Of a stretch of 64,000 bases of DNA, positions 44,519 to 53,325 are shown piece by piece. Where the stretch lies: assembly GCF_031460495.1 (NCBI RefSeq), contig NZ_JAVKTS010000002.1:613332-677331 (forward strand). Direction: 5' to 3'. The notes below the pieces were generated by a model that saw nothing but the letters and a program-made list of their open reading frames with translations, had not been told where the DNA came from and searched no databases. Both the position numbers and the translations under genes were made by a program. How positions within the stretch are numbered: the first letter of the stretch is position 1; each line of letters starts with the position of its first letter. This DNA is from Tissierella sp. (GTDB lineage: Bacteria > Bacillota > Clostridia > Tissierellales > Tissierellaceae).

Positions 44519-46297
44519 CTATTTAACATTAATCTTAACATGGACTTCTTCCAACTGTTTTTCAGTAACAACTGTTGGTGCATCAGTCATCAAGCAAGTA
44601 GCTGATTGAGTCTTAGGAAATGCTATTACATCACGAATATTTGAGGTGTTAGATAATAACATAATAAGTCTATCAAATCCATATGCAAGTCCTCCATGAG
44701 GTGGAGTACCATATTTAAAAGCCTCTAGTAAAAATCCAAACTTATTCCACGCCTCTTCTTCTGTAAATCCTAATGCGCTAAACATCTTCTTCTGTAATTC
44801 TGAGCTATTGATTCTAATACTTCCCCCGCCCATCTCATCTCCATTAATAACAATATCATAAGCCTTAGCTCTAACTTTTTCAGGAGCAGATTCAAGTAAG
44901 TCTATATCCTCATCCATAGGGTGAGTAAATGGATGATGCTTAGCCACATATCTACTTTCTTCCTCATCATATTCAAACAAGGGGAATTCTGTTATCCAAA
45001 CTAGTTTCATATCATTTTCATCTATGATATTCAATCTCTTTGCTATTTCATTTCTTAAATTTCCTAAACTATCAAATACTACTGATTGTTTATCTGCTAC
45101 AAATAAGATTAAATCTCCATTTTCGCCTTCCATTTTATCTAATATCTTAGCAAAATCTTCTTCAGTAAAAAATTTTGCAATAGGAGAAGTAATTCCTTCA
45201 TCAGTTATCTTTATCCAAGCCAATCCTTTTGCACCATAAGTTTTTGCATACTCTTCTAAAGCCGTGATATCCTTTCTAGTAAAGCTACTTCCATATCCTT
45301 TAATGTTTATGCCCCTTACAGAACCATTGTTTTCTACAGCAGAACTAAATACCTTAAACCCACAATTTTGAACTAGATCAGATATGTTTTTTAATTCAAA
45401 CCCAAATCTTAAATCTGGCTTATCAACACCATATCTTTCCATGGCTTCATTATAAGTCATTCTCTTAATTGGCAATTCTATCTCTATTCCCTTCAATTCC
45501 TTGAATAATTTATAGAGTAATTTTTCATTAATTGATATAACATCCTCTACATCAACAAAGGACATTTCAATATCAATTTGAGTAAATTCTGGCTGTCTAT
45601 TAGCTCTTAAATCCTCATCTCTAAAGCATTTAACTATTTGAAAATATCTATCCATTCCAGATACCATAAGAAGTTGCTTCATCAATTGTGGTGATTGTGG
45701 CAATGCATAAAACTCACCAGGATTTACTCTACTAGGCACTAAATAATCTCTAGCTCCTTCTGGTGTTGGTTTTGTAAGCATTGGAGTTTCTATTTCAATA
45801 AAATTATTATCATCAAGAAAATCTCTTACTATTTTACTGGTTTTGGCCCTTAGTTTCAATTTATCTTGCATTGAAGGCTTTCTTAAATCAAGATATCTAT
45901 ATTTTAATCTCATAGTCTCAGATACATTATCATCATCTTTAATATATATTGGTGGAGTCTCAGATTCATCTAATATCTTAAGCTCCTCTGCTAAAACCTC
46001 TACTTCACCCGTAGGTATTTCCTTATTTATACTCTGTCTAAGCCTTACTCTCCCTCTCACAGCTAATACAAATTCTGATCTAATCTTTTCAGCCTTTGTA
46101 AATATTTCTTCAGACACAGTATTATCAAATACAATTTGTGAAATACCAGTAGTGTCCCTTAAATCAATAAATATTAAGGAACCTAGATTTCTCTCCCTTT
46201 GTACCCAGCCCATTAAAACAACTTCCTTGCCATCATGTTCTGGCCTTAATTCTCCGCACATAACATTTCTTCTCAAGCTTCCCATCTTTTCTGACAT
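44519..46297 (-). CDS. aspS: Aspartyl-tRNA synthetase
   Basis: This class IIb synthetase is of bacterial size (592 residues). It has an N-terminal OB anticodon-binding domain (VVLMGWVQRERNLGSLIFIDLRD), class II motif 1 and motif 2 (FRDEDLRANRQPEFTQID), an inserted GAD domain (about 285-420) and motif 3 (YGFDRLIMLL). Whether it is discriminating or also charges Asn-tRNA cannot be decided from this alone. ATG at 46297 follows GGGGAGG. It is under a T-box. Confidence 0.97.
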   Translation of the reverse strand: MSEKMGSLRRNVMCGELRPEHDGKEVVLMGWVQRERNLGSLIFIDLRDTTGISQIVFDNTVSEEIFTKAEKIRSEFVLAVRGRVRLRQSINKEIPTGEVEVLAEELKILDESETPPIYIKDDDNVSETMRLKYRYLDLRKPSMQDKLKLRAKTSKIVRDFLDDNNFIEIETPMLTKPTPEGARDYLVPSRVNPGEFYALPQSPQLMKQLLMVSGMDRYFQIVKCFRDEDLRANRQPEFTQIDIEMSFVDVEDVISINEKLLYKLFKELKGIEIELPIKRMTYNEAMERYGVDKPDLRFGFELKNISDLVQNCGFKVFSSAVENNGSVRGINIKGYGSSFTRKDITALEEYAKTYGAKGLAWIKITDEGITSPIAKFFTEEDFAKILDKMEGENGDLILFVADKQSVVFDSLGNLRNEIAKRLNIIDENDMKLVWITEFPLFEYDEEESRYVAKHHPFTHPMDEDIDLLESAPEKVRAKAYDIVINGDEMGGGSIRINSSELQKKMFSALGFTEEEAWNKFGFLLEAFKYGTPPHGGLAYGFDRLIMLLSNTSNIRDVIAFPKTQSATCLMTDAPTVVTEKQLEEVHVKINVK

Positions 46298-46321
46298 TTA
46301 CATTACCTCCCCAAAAATAAT

Positions 46322-46359
46322 AAAAAGCCTCTCATCTCTGATATTCAGGGACGAGAGGC
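46322..46359 (-). terminator. T-box leader terminator
   Basis: On the minus strand GCCTCTC and GAGAGGC pair across a 19-base loop and are followed by TTTTTA. It is the terminator alternative to the T-box antiterminator. Confidence 0.85.
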
Positions 46360-46547
46360 AATCTCGCGGTACCACCCTAATTAGGTATTCCTCACTCAAA
46401 ATTTTAACGCATTGCTGCGAATTAATCCTTACAGATTATTAACTCAAAAGTGTCTTCGTCAAATATTAGTACCAGATTTTCACCGTCACTGGCTCTCTAT
46501 ATCTAAGGGATTTAACTACTATTCTTTATCAAAGTATATATTTATTT
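46325..46547 (-). promoter_or_regulatory. T-box riboswitch of aspS
   Basis: The minus strand carries the T-box core AGGGTGGTACCGCGA (46363-46377), an AGAGAG element, a GGTGAAAA distal loop and the terminator. GAC codons at 46458-46460 and 46452-46454, 3' of the distal loop, are candidate Asp specifiers. Uncharged tRNA-Asp should pair with the GGTG bulge and allow aspS transcription. This element explains most of the 314-base gap between hemZ and aspS. Confidence 0.93.
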
Positions 46548-46553
46548 TCATTA

Positions 46554-46582
46554 ATTATAGAATAAAATATTCATGATGTCAA
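46554..46582 (-). promoter_or_regulatory. Consensus SigA promoter of the aspS T-box transcript
   Basis: TTGACA (46577-46582), a 17-base spacer and TATAAT (46554-46559) on the minus strand: a perfect consensus, 30 bases after the hemZ stop. Confidence 0.88.
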
Positions 46583-46611
46583 GGTCTTTCTAGATTATTC
46601 TTTCACGGTCT

Positions 46612-47916
46612 TTATAATATTATTCTGTCTAAGGCTAATCTCTTACTCTCTATCAATTCATCTATTCTTTCAAGATATTCTTTTAAATCTTTGAAGTTAG
46701 GTACTCTTTCTATTTTATTATCTTTTGGAGAATAAATCTTAGATACAGCACCCATTCCTACCGCCATTATAGTTTCTTTTTCTTCCATCATTGCTATGTT
46801 GTAAATACACTCTAATTCAGGTTTACAATACCCTACATTTTCAAAATTTCCCAATATCTGCTTTTGTCTATAAAGATAATAAGGATATAATCCATTTTCA
46901 ATAGAATATTCTACTGTTTTATTCAACATACTATCTAATATATCATAGCTTTGCAATGTGTATTTATCAATTGTATCTTTAAATCTAGACCCTCTTTTCA
47001 CTGATAATGTATGTACTGTCAAATTCTCAGGATCAAGTTTTTTAATCTCTTTTAATGTATTTTCTATATCACTAAGATCCTCGTTAGGAAGTCCTATAAT
47101 TAAATCCATATTAATTACATCAAAACCAATATCTTTTGCTAAATGGTATGTTTTGATAATGTCCTCAGCCCTATGTTGCCTCCCGATTAATTTCAAAGTA
47201 TCATTATTCATAGTTTGAGGATTGATACTTATTCTTTTAATACCATTTTTATTTAGCATTTTTAGATATTCTTTTGTAATAGTATCTGGTCTACCTGCTT
47301 CCACAGTAATCTCATTTATATTTTTATCTCCAAATTCATAGTGAATTGATTCAATAATTTTTTCTAACTCAATTTGAGGAATGGCAGTGGGGGTTCCACC
47401 TCCTATATAAACCGTATTAATCTTTTTCTCTTTCATTGATTTGCTAATCTCTTCAATCTCATATATTAATCTTGAAGTATATTCTTTAATATAATTTTCA
47501 TATCCCTTTATAGATACTGCAGGAAATGAACAATACAAACATCTAGTAGGACAAAATGGTATACTAATATAAAGACTGTATTTTTTCCCATCTATAGGAT
47601 ATATATAGTCCCTTTGCTGTTTTGCGATATCCATTATTAAATTTGTTTTGTCTACATTTATCTTATACTCACTTGTTAATACTTTAATTATTTCATCTGT
47701 AGCAATATTTTTATCCAGTAAATCATGAACAATCTTTACTGGTCTAATCCCTGTAAGAATACCCCAGGGAATTTTGCTATCAGATATGGATATTAAACAA
47801 TTATATAAAGATTTTTTAATTCCAATTTTAATATTCTTATCTATGGATCTTGAAAATACTTCTATAGAATTAACATCCTCAATTGATTGATTGACTAACA
47901 GATTATCTACATACAA
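46612..47916 (-). CDS. hemZ: Coproporphyrinogen dehydrogenase-like HemZ, N-terminus damaged
   Basis: This HemN-family radical SAM enzyme of the HemZ type has PWGILTGIRP at about 50-59, the cluster motif Cys122, Cys126 and Cys129 (PFCPTRCLYC), GGGTPTAIP and NPQTMNNDTLKLIGRQH. Known family role: oxygen-independent oxidation of coproporphyrinogen III. The frame given begins with a TTG without a Shine-Dalgarno; the same frame is open back to 47991 but has no ATG or GTG. A well-placed start at 47998 is in a different frame and stops after 12 codons. About 25 residues expected between them appear to be missing. The catalytic core looks intact. Confidence 0.75.
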   Translation of the reverse strand: MYVDNLLVNQSIEDVNSIEVFSRSIDKNIKIGIKKSLYNCLISISDSKIPWGILTGIRPVKIVHDLLDKNIATDEIIKVLTSEYKINVDKTNLIMDIAKQQRDYIYPIDGKKYSLYISIPFCPTRCLYCSFPAVSIKGYENYIKEYTSRLIYEIEEISKSMKEKKINTVYIGGGTPTAIPQIELEKIIESIHYEFGDKNINEITVEAGRPDTITKEYLKMLNKNGIKRISINPQTMNNDTLKLIGRQHRAEDIIKTYHLAKDIGFDVINMDLIIGLPNEDLSDIENTLKEIKKLDPENLTVHTLSVKRGSRFKDTIDKYTLQSYDILDSMLNKTVEYSIENGLYPYYLYRQKQILGNFENVGYCKPELECIYNIAMMEEKETIMAVGMGAVSKIYSPKDNKIERVPNFKDLKEYLERIDELIESKRLALDRIIL

Positions 47917-47959
47917 TTCAGTCTTAGCGTATATTTCCCCAGTTGCCTTAGAAAGGGTG

Positions 47960-47998
47960 TTAAGGACAAGGATACCCTTCCAATAATATTTTTACCAT
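47960..47998 (-). pseudogene. Displaced 5' fragment of hemZ
   Basis: ATG at 47998 follows AAGGTG, which overlaps the stop of the upstream gene, exactly where hemZ should start. It encodes MVKILLEGYPCP and then stops. The opening resembles the N-terminus of HemZ proteins (a short beta strand ending in EG). The remainder of hemZ continues in another frame, so this looks like the original start cut off by a small deletion or frameshift. Confidence 0.55.
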
Positions 47999-48007
47999 GT
48001 AATCACC

Positions 48008-48628
48008 TTATTTAAGAAACGGATTCGAAATCCTTTCCTTACCTATTGTCGATGCCCCACCATGTCCTGGATGTATTTTTACATCATCAGCATAATTCAT
48101 TAACTTCTCTTTAATAGATTTAATTATAGTATCAAAATCTCCACCAAATAAATCTGTTCTACCTATGGATCCTGCAAATAGAGTATCCCCTGTAATTATA
48201 TTATCTTCAACCATAATACATATACCTCCCTGTGTATGGCCAGGAGTATGAATAATCTTTGCTTCTAAATCTCCAAATGCAATACAGTCTCCATCTTTAA
48301 TCAATCTATCAGGTTCAATAGCTATAGAGCCCATAGCCATTACAGAAGACAAATTTTTACTACCATCTACTAGCATATCCCTATCTGCCTCATGAATCAT
48401 AACTGGTACTTTTAATTCATCTTTTAATTTTGCTACTCCTCCTATATGATCTCCATGACCGTGGGTCAAGATTATATACTTGATTTTAATATCATTTTCT
48501 CTTATATATGAAAGTATCTCATCAGCGTCTCCGCCTGGATCTACTATTATTCCTTCTTTTATATTATCAGAAAATATAATATAACAATTGGCAGCATAAA
48601 TTCCAGCTGGTATTCTAATAATCTTCAA
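48008..48628 (-). CDS. Metallo-beta-lactamase fold hydrolase (glyoxalase II-like)
   Basis: This 206-residue protein carries THGHGDHIGG near residue 55, then ADRDM, HTPGHTQGG and HPGHGGAST, the full two-metal ligand set. It resembles YqgX-type hydrolases of small thioesters such as S-lactoylglutathione analogues; the substrate is unknown. The start is TTG at 48628 behind TAGGAGG. It sits between dtd and hemZ. Confidence 0.9.
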   Translation of the reverse strand: MKIIRIPAGIYAANCYIIFSDNIKEGIIVDPGGDADEILSYIRENDIKIKYIILTHGHGDHIGGVAKLKDELKVPVMIHEADRDMLVDGSKNLSSVMAMGSIAIEPDRLIKDGDCIAFGDLEAKIIHTPGHTQGGICIMVEDNIITGDTLFAGSIGRTDLFGGDFDTIIKSIKEKLMNYADDVKIHPGHGGASTIGKERISNPFLK

Positions 48629-48639
48629 TTTGATTCCTC

Positions 48640-49089
48640 CTAAAATATTTTTTTGCTATCTAGCATTATTGTAACTGGTCCTTCATTTATTAACTCTACA
48701 TCCATATCAGCTCCAAAAACACCTTTTTCAGTTTTAAGTCCACTGTTCTTACATTTATCAACAAAATTTAAATACATTTCCTCGGCAATATGGGGATCTG
48801 CTGAATCTGAAAAACTAGGTCTTTTACCTTTTCTTACATCTCCATAAAGGGTAAATTGTGATATGATTAATAATTCCCCATTAATATCCATTAGAGATAA
48901 ATTCATCTTATCATTCTCGTCCTGAAATACTCTAAGTCCTAATACCTTATCTACTAAATAGTCTAAATCCTTTGAATCATCTTCTCCACCTATTCCAAGT
49001 AATACTACAAGCCCCTTACCAATATTACCTACTATATTATTATCTACTTTAACTGAAGCTTTAGAAACTCTTTGTACTACTGCTCTCAT
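48640..49089 (-). CDS. dtd: D-aminoacyl-tRNA deacylase
   Basis: This enzyme removes D-amino acids (and Gly from tRNA-Ala) wrongly attached to tRNA. The 149-residue protein begins MRAVVQRVSKASV and has LLIISQFTLYGD and the cross-subunit GPVTIMLDS motif. ATG at 49089 follows GGAGTG; the in-frame GTG at 49098 is inside that site. It is 11 bases after relA, the usual relA-dtd order. Confidence 0.96.
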   Translation of the reverse strand: MRAVVQRVSKASVKVDNNIVGNIGKGLVVLLGIGGEDDSKDLDYLVDKVLGLRVFQDENDKMNLSLMDINGELLIISQFTLYGDVRKGKRPSFSDSADPHIAEEMYLNFVDKCKNSGLKTEKGVFGADMDVELINEGPVTIMLDSKKIF

Positions 49090-49100
49090 ATATATCACTC

Positions 49101-51263
49101 CTAAGCTGTAACCCTATATACATCCATTACACTCTTTATTTTTTTAAATTTACGTATTAACTCTTTTAGTTCCTCTATATCTTTGATTTCAAGAGTTAAA
49201 TTTATAAATACAACTTTATCTTTACTAGTCCTTGCATTTAAAGATAACAATCCTAAATTGGAGTCAGTTATCTTTTGTGTTATTTCAGCTAGTAGCCCTG
49301 CTCTATCTGATGCTTTAATTTGAATCTCTGCAGGATAAGATGCCTTTTTTTGAAAATCCCATTCAACTTCAATAAATCTTTCTGTATCATCAGACAAAGT
49401 AATATTTGGGCAATCTGTCCTGTGAATAGAAACTCCTCTACCTTTAGTTATGAATCCAACTACTTGATCTCCTGGTACTGGGTTACAACATTTTGAAAAC
49501 CTTACCTTAATATTGTCTACTCCCTTTATGCTAATACCCTGAGTACCCTTGCTACCTTTCTTAGGTGAGGGTTGTTGAATTTTACTCTCCACATATGAAT
49601 TTTCATCTGTGATTTTATTATAATCATTATATAGAATCTTCAATTTTGAAATAACCTGATTTAAGGTTATACTGCCATACCCAATAGATGCATATAGGTC
49701 ATCGATTGAATTTATGCTAACTTTTGAAGCAATGGATTTAATCCATTCATCTTTTAAAAACTCTGATTGTTTGTACCCTAATCTTTTAACTTCTTTTTCT
49801 AGTGATTCTTTCCCACGAATAATATTGAAGTCTCTTTCCTTAAGCTTAAACCATTGTCTAATTTTAGTTTTTGCTTGAGTACTTTTTACAATTTTAATCC
49901 AATCTCTACTTGGCCCGTTACTATTTGTAGATGTGATGACTTCAACAATATTTCCATTTTTTAATTTATAATTCAAAGGTACAATTCTTCCATCTACTTT
50001 TGCACCAACACATTTATTCCCTACTTCTGTATGGACTCTATATGCAAAATCAATTGGAGTAGAGCCATCAGGCAAATTAATTACATCACCCTTGGGAGTG
50101 AATACAAATACTTCATCTGTAAAGAAATCTATTTTCAATGTATCCATAAAGTCCTTTGGATCATTTAAGTCTGATTGCCACTCCATTAATTGTCTCAACC
50201 AAGTTAATTTATCATCAAAACTATCTGATTTAGAAACATTTTCTTTATATTTCCAATGTGCTGCTATTCCATACTCTGCTGTTCTATGCATCTCCCATGT
50301 TCTAATCTGAACTTCAAATATTTCGCCCTTAATTCCAATGACAGTAGTATGGATGGACTGATACATATTAGGCTTTGGCATTGCAATATAGTCTTTAAAC
50401 CTTCCAGGTAGAGGCTTCCATAAATTATGAACAATCCCTAGTACTTCATAGCAATCCTTAACATTATCTACTATAATTCTTATGGCTGTTAAATCAAAAA
50501 TTTGTTCAAATGCTTTTCCCTGATGAACCATTTTCTTGTATATACTATAAAAGTTTTTGGGTCTTCCACTTATATCAAAATTTATATTAACTTCATCTAA
50601 TTTTCTACTTAATGAATCTATAACATCCTTTACATATGCTTCTCTTTCCTGTCTTCGTTTTGATACTCTTTCTACTAAATCATAATAATTTGCTGGATCT
50701 AAATACCTTAATGATAAATCTTCTAGCTCCCATTTAATCTTTGAAATACCAAGTCTATGAGCGATTGGAGCATATATTTCTAAAGTTTCTAGTGCTTTTT
50801 CTTTTCTTTTTTCATCACTCATATATTCTAAAGTTCTCATATTATGAAGCCTATCAGCTAATTTTACAATAATAACTCTAATATCCTTAGCCATAGCCAT
50901 TACCATTTTGCGTAAGTTTTCAGCTTGATTTTCTTGTTTTGTCTTATATTGCAATTTTTTCAATTTAGTTACACCATCTACTAAATCTGCTATTTCAATT
51001 CCAAATTCTTCAACTATTGTTTCATAACTTATTTCTGTATCTTCAATGACATCATGAAGAAGTGCAGCGACAATAGTAGCAGTATCCATATTCATATCCG
51101 CTAAAATCAAAGCTACATTGACAGGATGAACAAAGAATTTCTCGCCTGAATTTCTTACTTGCCCATCATGAGCTGATTGAGCAAAACTATATGCCTTTAC
51201 AACAAGTTGTAAATCAGCTTCTGAATTATATTGTTCTATTCTGGATATTAAGTTTTCTAACAT
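49101..51263 (-). CDS. relA: Bifunctional (p)ppGpp synthetase/hydrolase (Rel)
   Basis: This stringent-response enzyme has, in 720 residues, an HD hydrolase domain (LLHDVIEDTEISYE, about 65-80), a synthetase domain (AIRIIVDNVKDCYE, then YIAMPKPNMYQSIHT), TGS (VFTPKGDVINLPDGSTPIDF), a zinc-finger/RIS region with CCNPVPGD, and an ACT domain. The HD ligands suggest both activities. ATG at 51263 follows AAGGTG; the GTG at 51272 lies in it. The apt gene often found between recJ and relA is absent; 124 bases separate them. Confidence 0.96.
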   Translation of the reverse strand: MLENLISRIEQYNSEADLQLVVKAYSFAQSAHDGQVRNSGEKFFVHPVNVALILADMNMDTATIVAALLHDVIEDTEISYETIVEEFGIEIADLVDGVTKLKKLQYKTKQENQAENLRKMVMAMAKDIRVIIVKLADRLHNMRTLEYMSDEKRKEKALETLEIYAPIAHRLGISKIKWELEDLSLRYLDPANYYDLVERVSKRRQEREAYVKDVIDSLSRKLDEVNINFDISGRPKNFYSIYKKMVHQGKAFEQIFDLTAIRIIVDNVKDCYEVLGIVHNLWKPLPGRFKDYIAMPKPNMYQSIHTTVIGIKGEIFEVQIRTWEMHRTAEYGIAAHWKYKENVSKSDSFDDKLTWLRQLMEWQSDLNDPKDFMDTLKIDFFTDEVFVFTPKGDVINLPDGSTPIDFAYRVHTEVGNKCVGAKVDGRIVPLNYKLKNGNIVEVITSTNSNGPSRDWIKIVKSTQAKTKIRQWFKLKERDFNIIRGKESLEKEVKRLGYKQSEFLKDEWIKSIASKVSINSIDDLYASIGYGSITLNQVISKLKILYNDYNKITDENSYVESKIQQPSPKKGSKGTQGISIKGVDNIKVRFSKCCNPVPGDQVVGFITKGRGVSIHRTDCPNITLSDDTERFIEVEWDFQKKASYPAEIQIKASDRAGLLAEITQKITDSNLGLLSLNARTSKDKVVFINLTLEIKDIEELKELIRKFKKIKSVMDVYRVTA

Positions 51264-51387
51264 TGGATTCACCTTCTTCTAATAAAATGACATATGAAAA
51301 TAAATTAATACTTATTACTTATAAATACCCATTAATTAATAATTGAAATTATTTAAGTAAATATTATACACTTTATTCTATACTGTA

Positions 51388-53160
51388 TTATTTTTGTAGC
51401 CTATAGTTTTGGATAATTACTTGCAGAGTTGAATTTCCATTATATTCATTAATTGAAGGGAAATATAATATATCAATTTTTATATTATTATCTATGCCTT
51501 TATATAGATTTTCTAACTCTTTTTCTCCAATACATGTATTTATTGTTTCCTCAAAACTGATAATATCACCAAAATACAAACCTTCTATAACTTTCTTATT
51601 TTCATTCTCTAATATTAATTTTAAAACATTTCTATTTGCACCTAGTACAAAGCCACGTTTTATCTTCAATCCCTTTTCTCCAAATATAGGCTTACTATTT
51701 CCTTTACCATATGGCTCTAAAAGTTTTAATTCATCAATCAATTTAAAACTAATATATTCAATTGGAAGCTGCATGTCAATATATATTTTAGGTATTAGAT
51801 CATCATCTGTTAGTTGTACACTATAGTTGAGTCTTTTTCTTAAATGATCAATATTTTCATAATTTAGTGATAATCCTGCAGCCATTGGATGTCCACCAAA
51901 TCTTCCTAAAAGGTCTTTACATTTTGATAACTCTTCATACATATTATACCCTTCAATAGACCTACCGGAACCCTTAACTCCTTCTTTCCCATTTGTTAAT
52001 ATAACTGTTGGTCTAAAATATTTTTCCTTTATTCTTCCTGCTATAATACCAGCTATACTTTCATGTACTTCTGGTTCGTAGACAACTAATACTTTATCCT
52101 CTTTTAAAGTAGTGGTTTCAATAGTATTAATTATCTTGTTTACACCTTCATTAGTCATCTGTTTTCTCTCTGTATTTAATTCTCTAAGTTCCTTAGCCAT
52201 AGAACTAGCTTTTATTACATCTTCAGATAGTAGCAAATCTAGGGCTCTTATTGCAGAGTCTAATCTTCCAGAAGCATTGATACTTGGTCCTATAACAAAT
52301 CCAAGATGATATACACTAATAATCTTACCTTCAATTCCAGTTTCTTTAATTAAAGCTTGTAACCCAATATTATCTGTTTTATTTAAAAGTTCCAAACCCT
52401 TTTTTACAATAATCCTGTTTTCATCTACTAAATCTACCACATCACATACTGTAGCAATAGCTACATACTCTAATAATGAAAAAACAGATTCTTTTTCTAA
52501 ATGAAAAATTGAATATAACTCTTGAATAAATTTAAAAGCAATAGCTGCCCCGCATAAACTTTTAAATGGATAATCACAATCATTTTGCTTTGGATTAATT
52601 ACTGCATCAGCTCCAGTAGAAAGATAGATTCTTTCTCCTTTTGTAGTAGTCTCAAAAGGTACATCATGATGATCCGTAACTATTATAGTTAGTCCTAGCT
52701 CTTTCCCCCGCTTTACTTGCTCTATGGCTGCTATCCCATTATCACAGGTTATAATAGTATCTATCCCATCCCTCTTAGCAGCTTCAACTATCTCAATATT
52801 TATACCATACCCATCTAGTACTCTATCGGGTATAACATAATCAACTTCTCCACCACATTTTTTTATCCCAGTATATAAGGAATAAACTGAAATTACTCCA
52901 TCTACATCAAAATCTCCTACTATTCTTATTCTTTTATTAGTCAATATCTTCTCTTTAATAATGTTTACGCCTTTTGTTAAATCTTTCATTAGATTTGGCT
53001 CATGTAATTTGTCTAAATCTGGATGAATAAAGCTGTCTATTAATCTATAATCAGTTATATCCCTATTAACTAATAGTTTGGATATAAATTCAGATATTTT
53101 ATAATCCCTTGCAATCTTTTTATAATCAGCTACCTTGTTTTTTATAAACCATTTTTCCAA
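51388..53160 (-). CDS. recJ: Single-stranded-DNA exonuclease RecJ (short form)
   Basis: This 590-residue 5'-3' exonuclease has DHH-domain motifs GDFDVDGV near residue 83, DNGIA, TDHHD near 165 and SGADAVINPKQNDC. DHHA1 has GRFGGHPMAAGLSL, followed by an OB domain. It is close to E. coli RecJ length and lacks the roughly 190-residue extension seen in Bacillus RecJ. The start is TTG at 53160 preceded by GGAGTG. A terminator hairpin lies immediately upstream. Confidence 0.94.
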   Translation of the reverse strand: MEKWFIKNKVADYKKIARDYKISEFISKLLVNRDITDYRLIDSFIHPDLDKLHEPNLMKDLTKGVNIIKEKILTNKRIRIVGDFDVDGVISVYSLYTGIKKCGGEVDYVIPDRVLDGYGINIEIVEAAKRDGIDTIITCDNGIAAIEQVKRGKELGLTIIVTDHHDVPFETTTKGERIYLSTGADAVINPKQNDCDYPFKSLCGAAIAFKFIQELYSIFHLEKESVFSLLEYVAIATVCDVVDLVDENRIIVKKGLELLNKTDNIGLQALIKETGIEGKIISVYHLGFVIGPSINASGRLDSAIRALDLLLSEDVIKASSMAKELRELNTERKQMTNEGVNKIINTIETTTLKEDKVLVVYEPEVHESIAGIIAGRIKEKYFRPTVILTNGKEGVKGSGRSIEGYNMYEELSKCKDLLGRFGGHPMAAGLSLNYENIDHLRKRLNYSVQLTDDDLIPKIYIDMQLPIEYISFKLIDELKLLEPYGKGNSKPIFGEKGLKIKRGFVLGANRNVLKLILENENKKVIEGLYFGDIISFEETINTCIGEKELENLYKGIDNNIKIDILYFPSINEYNGNSTLQVIIQNYRLQK

Positions 53161-53174
53161 TTTTCACACTCCAA

Positions 53175-53213
53175 TAAAAATAAAATTTAGATACGCAAAC
53201 AAGTATCTAAATT
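53175..53213 (-). terminator. Intrinsic terminator between secF and recJ
   Basis: AATTTAGATAC and GTATCTAAATT form an 11-pair stem around an eight-base loop, followed on the minus strand by TTTATTTTTATT. It lies about 110 bases after secF and ends about 15 bases upstream of recJ. No other element is evident in 53214-53325. Confidence 0.75.
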
Positions 53214-53325
53214 CTATCATTTTATTACATATAATTCTAGTTATTATTCTCTGATTTACATGATTCCTTACAGAATCAATGATTAGTATATAACTATTTA
53301 TCTAGAAATATAAACAATTCAATAT

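Noticed and set aside
45843-46442. 199-codon plus-strand frame across the 5' end of aspS and its T-box
   Set aside because: It is the complement of a conserved synthetase and a structured RNA leader; the translation resembles no family and has no ribosome-binding site.
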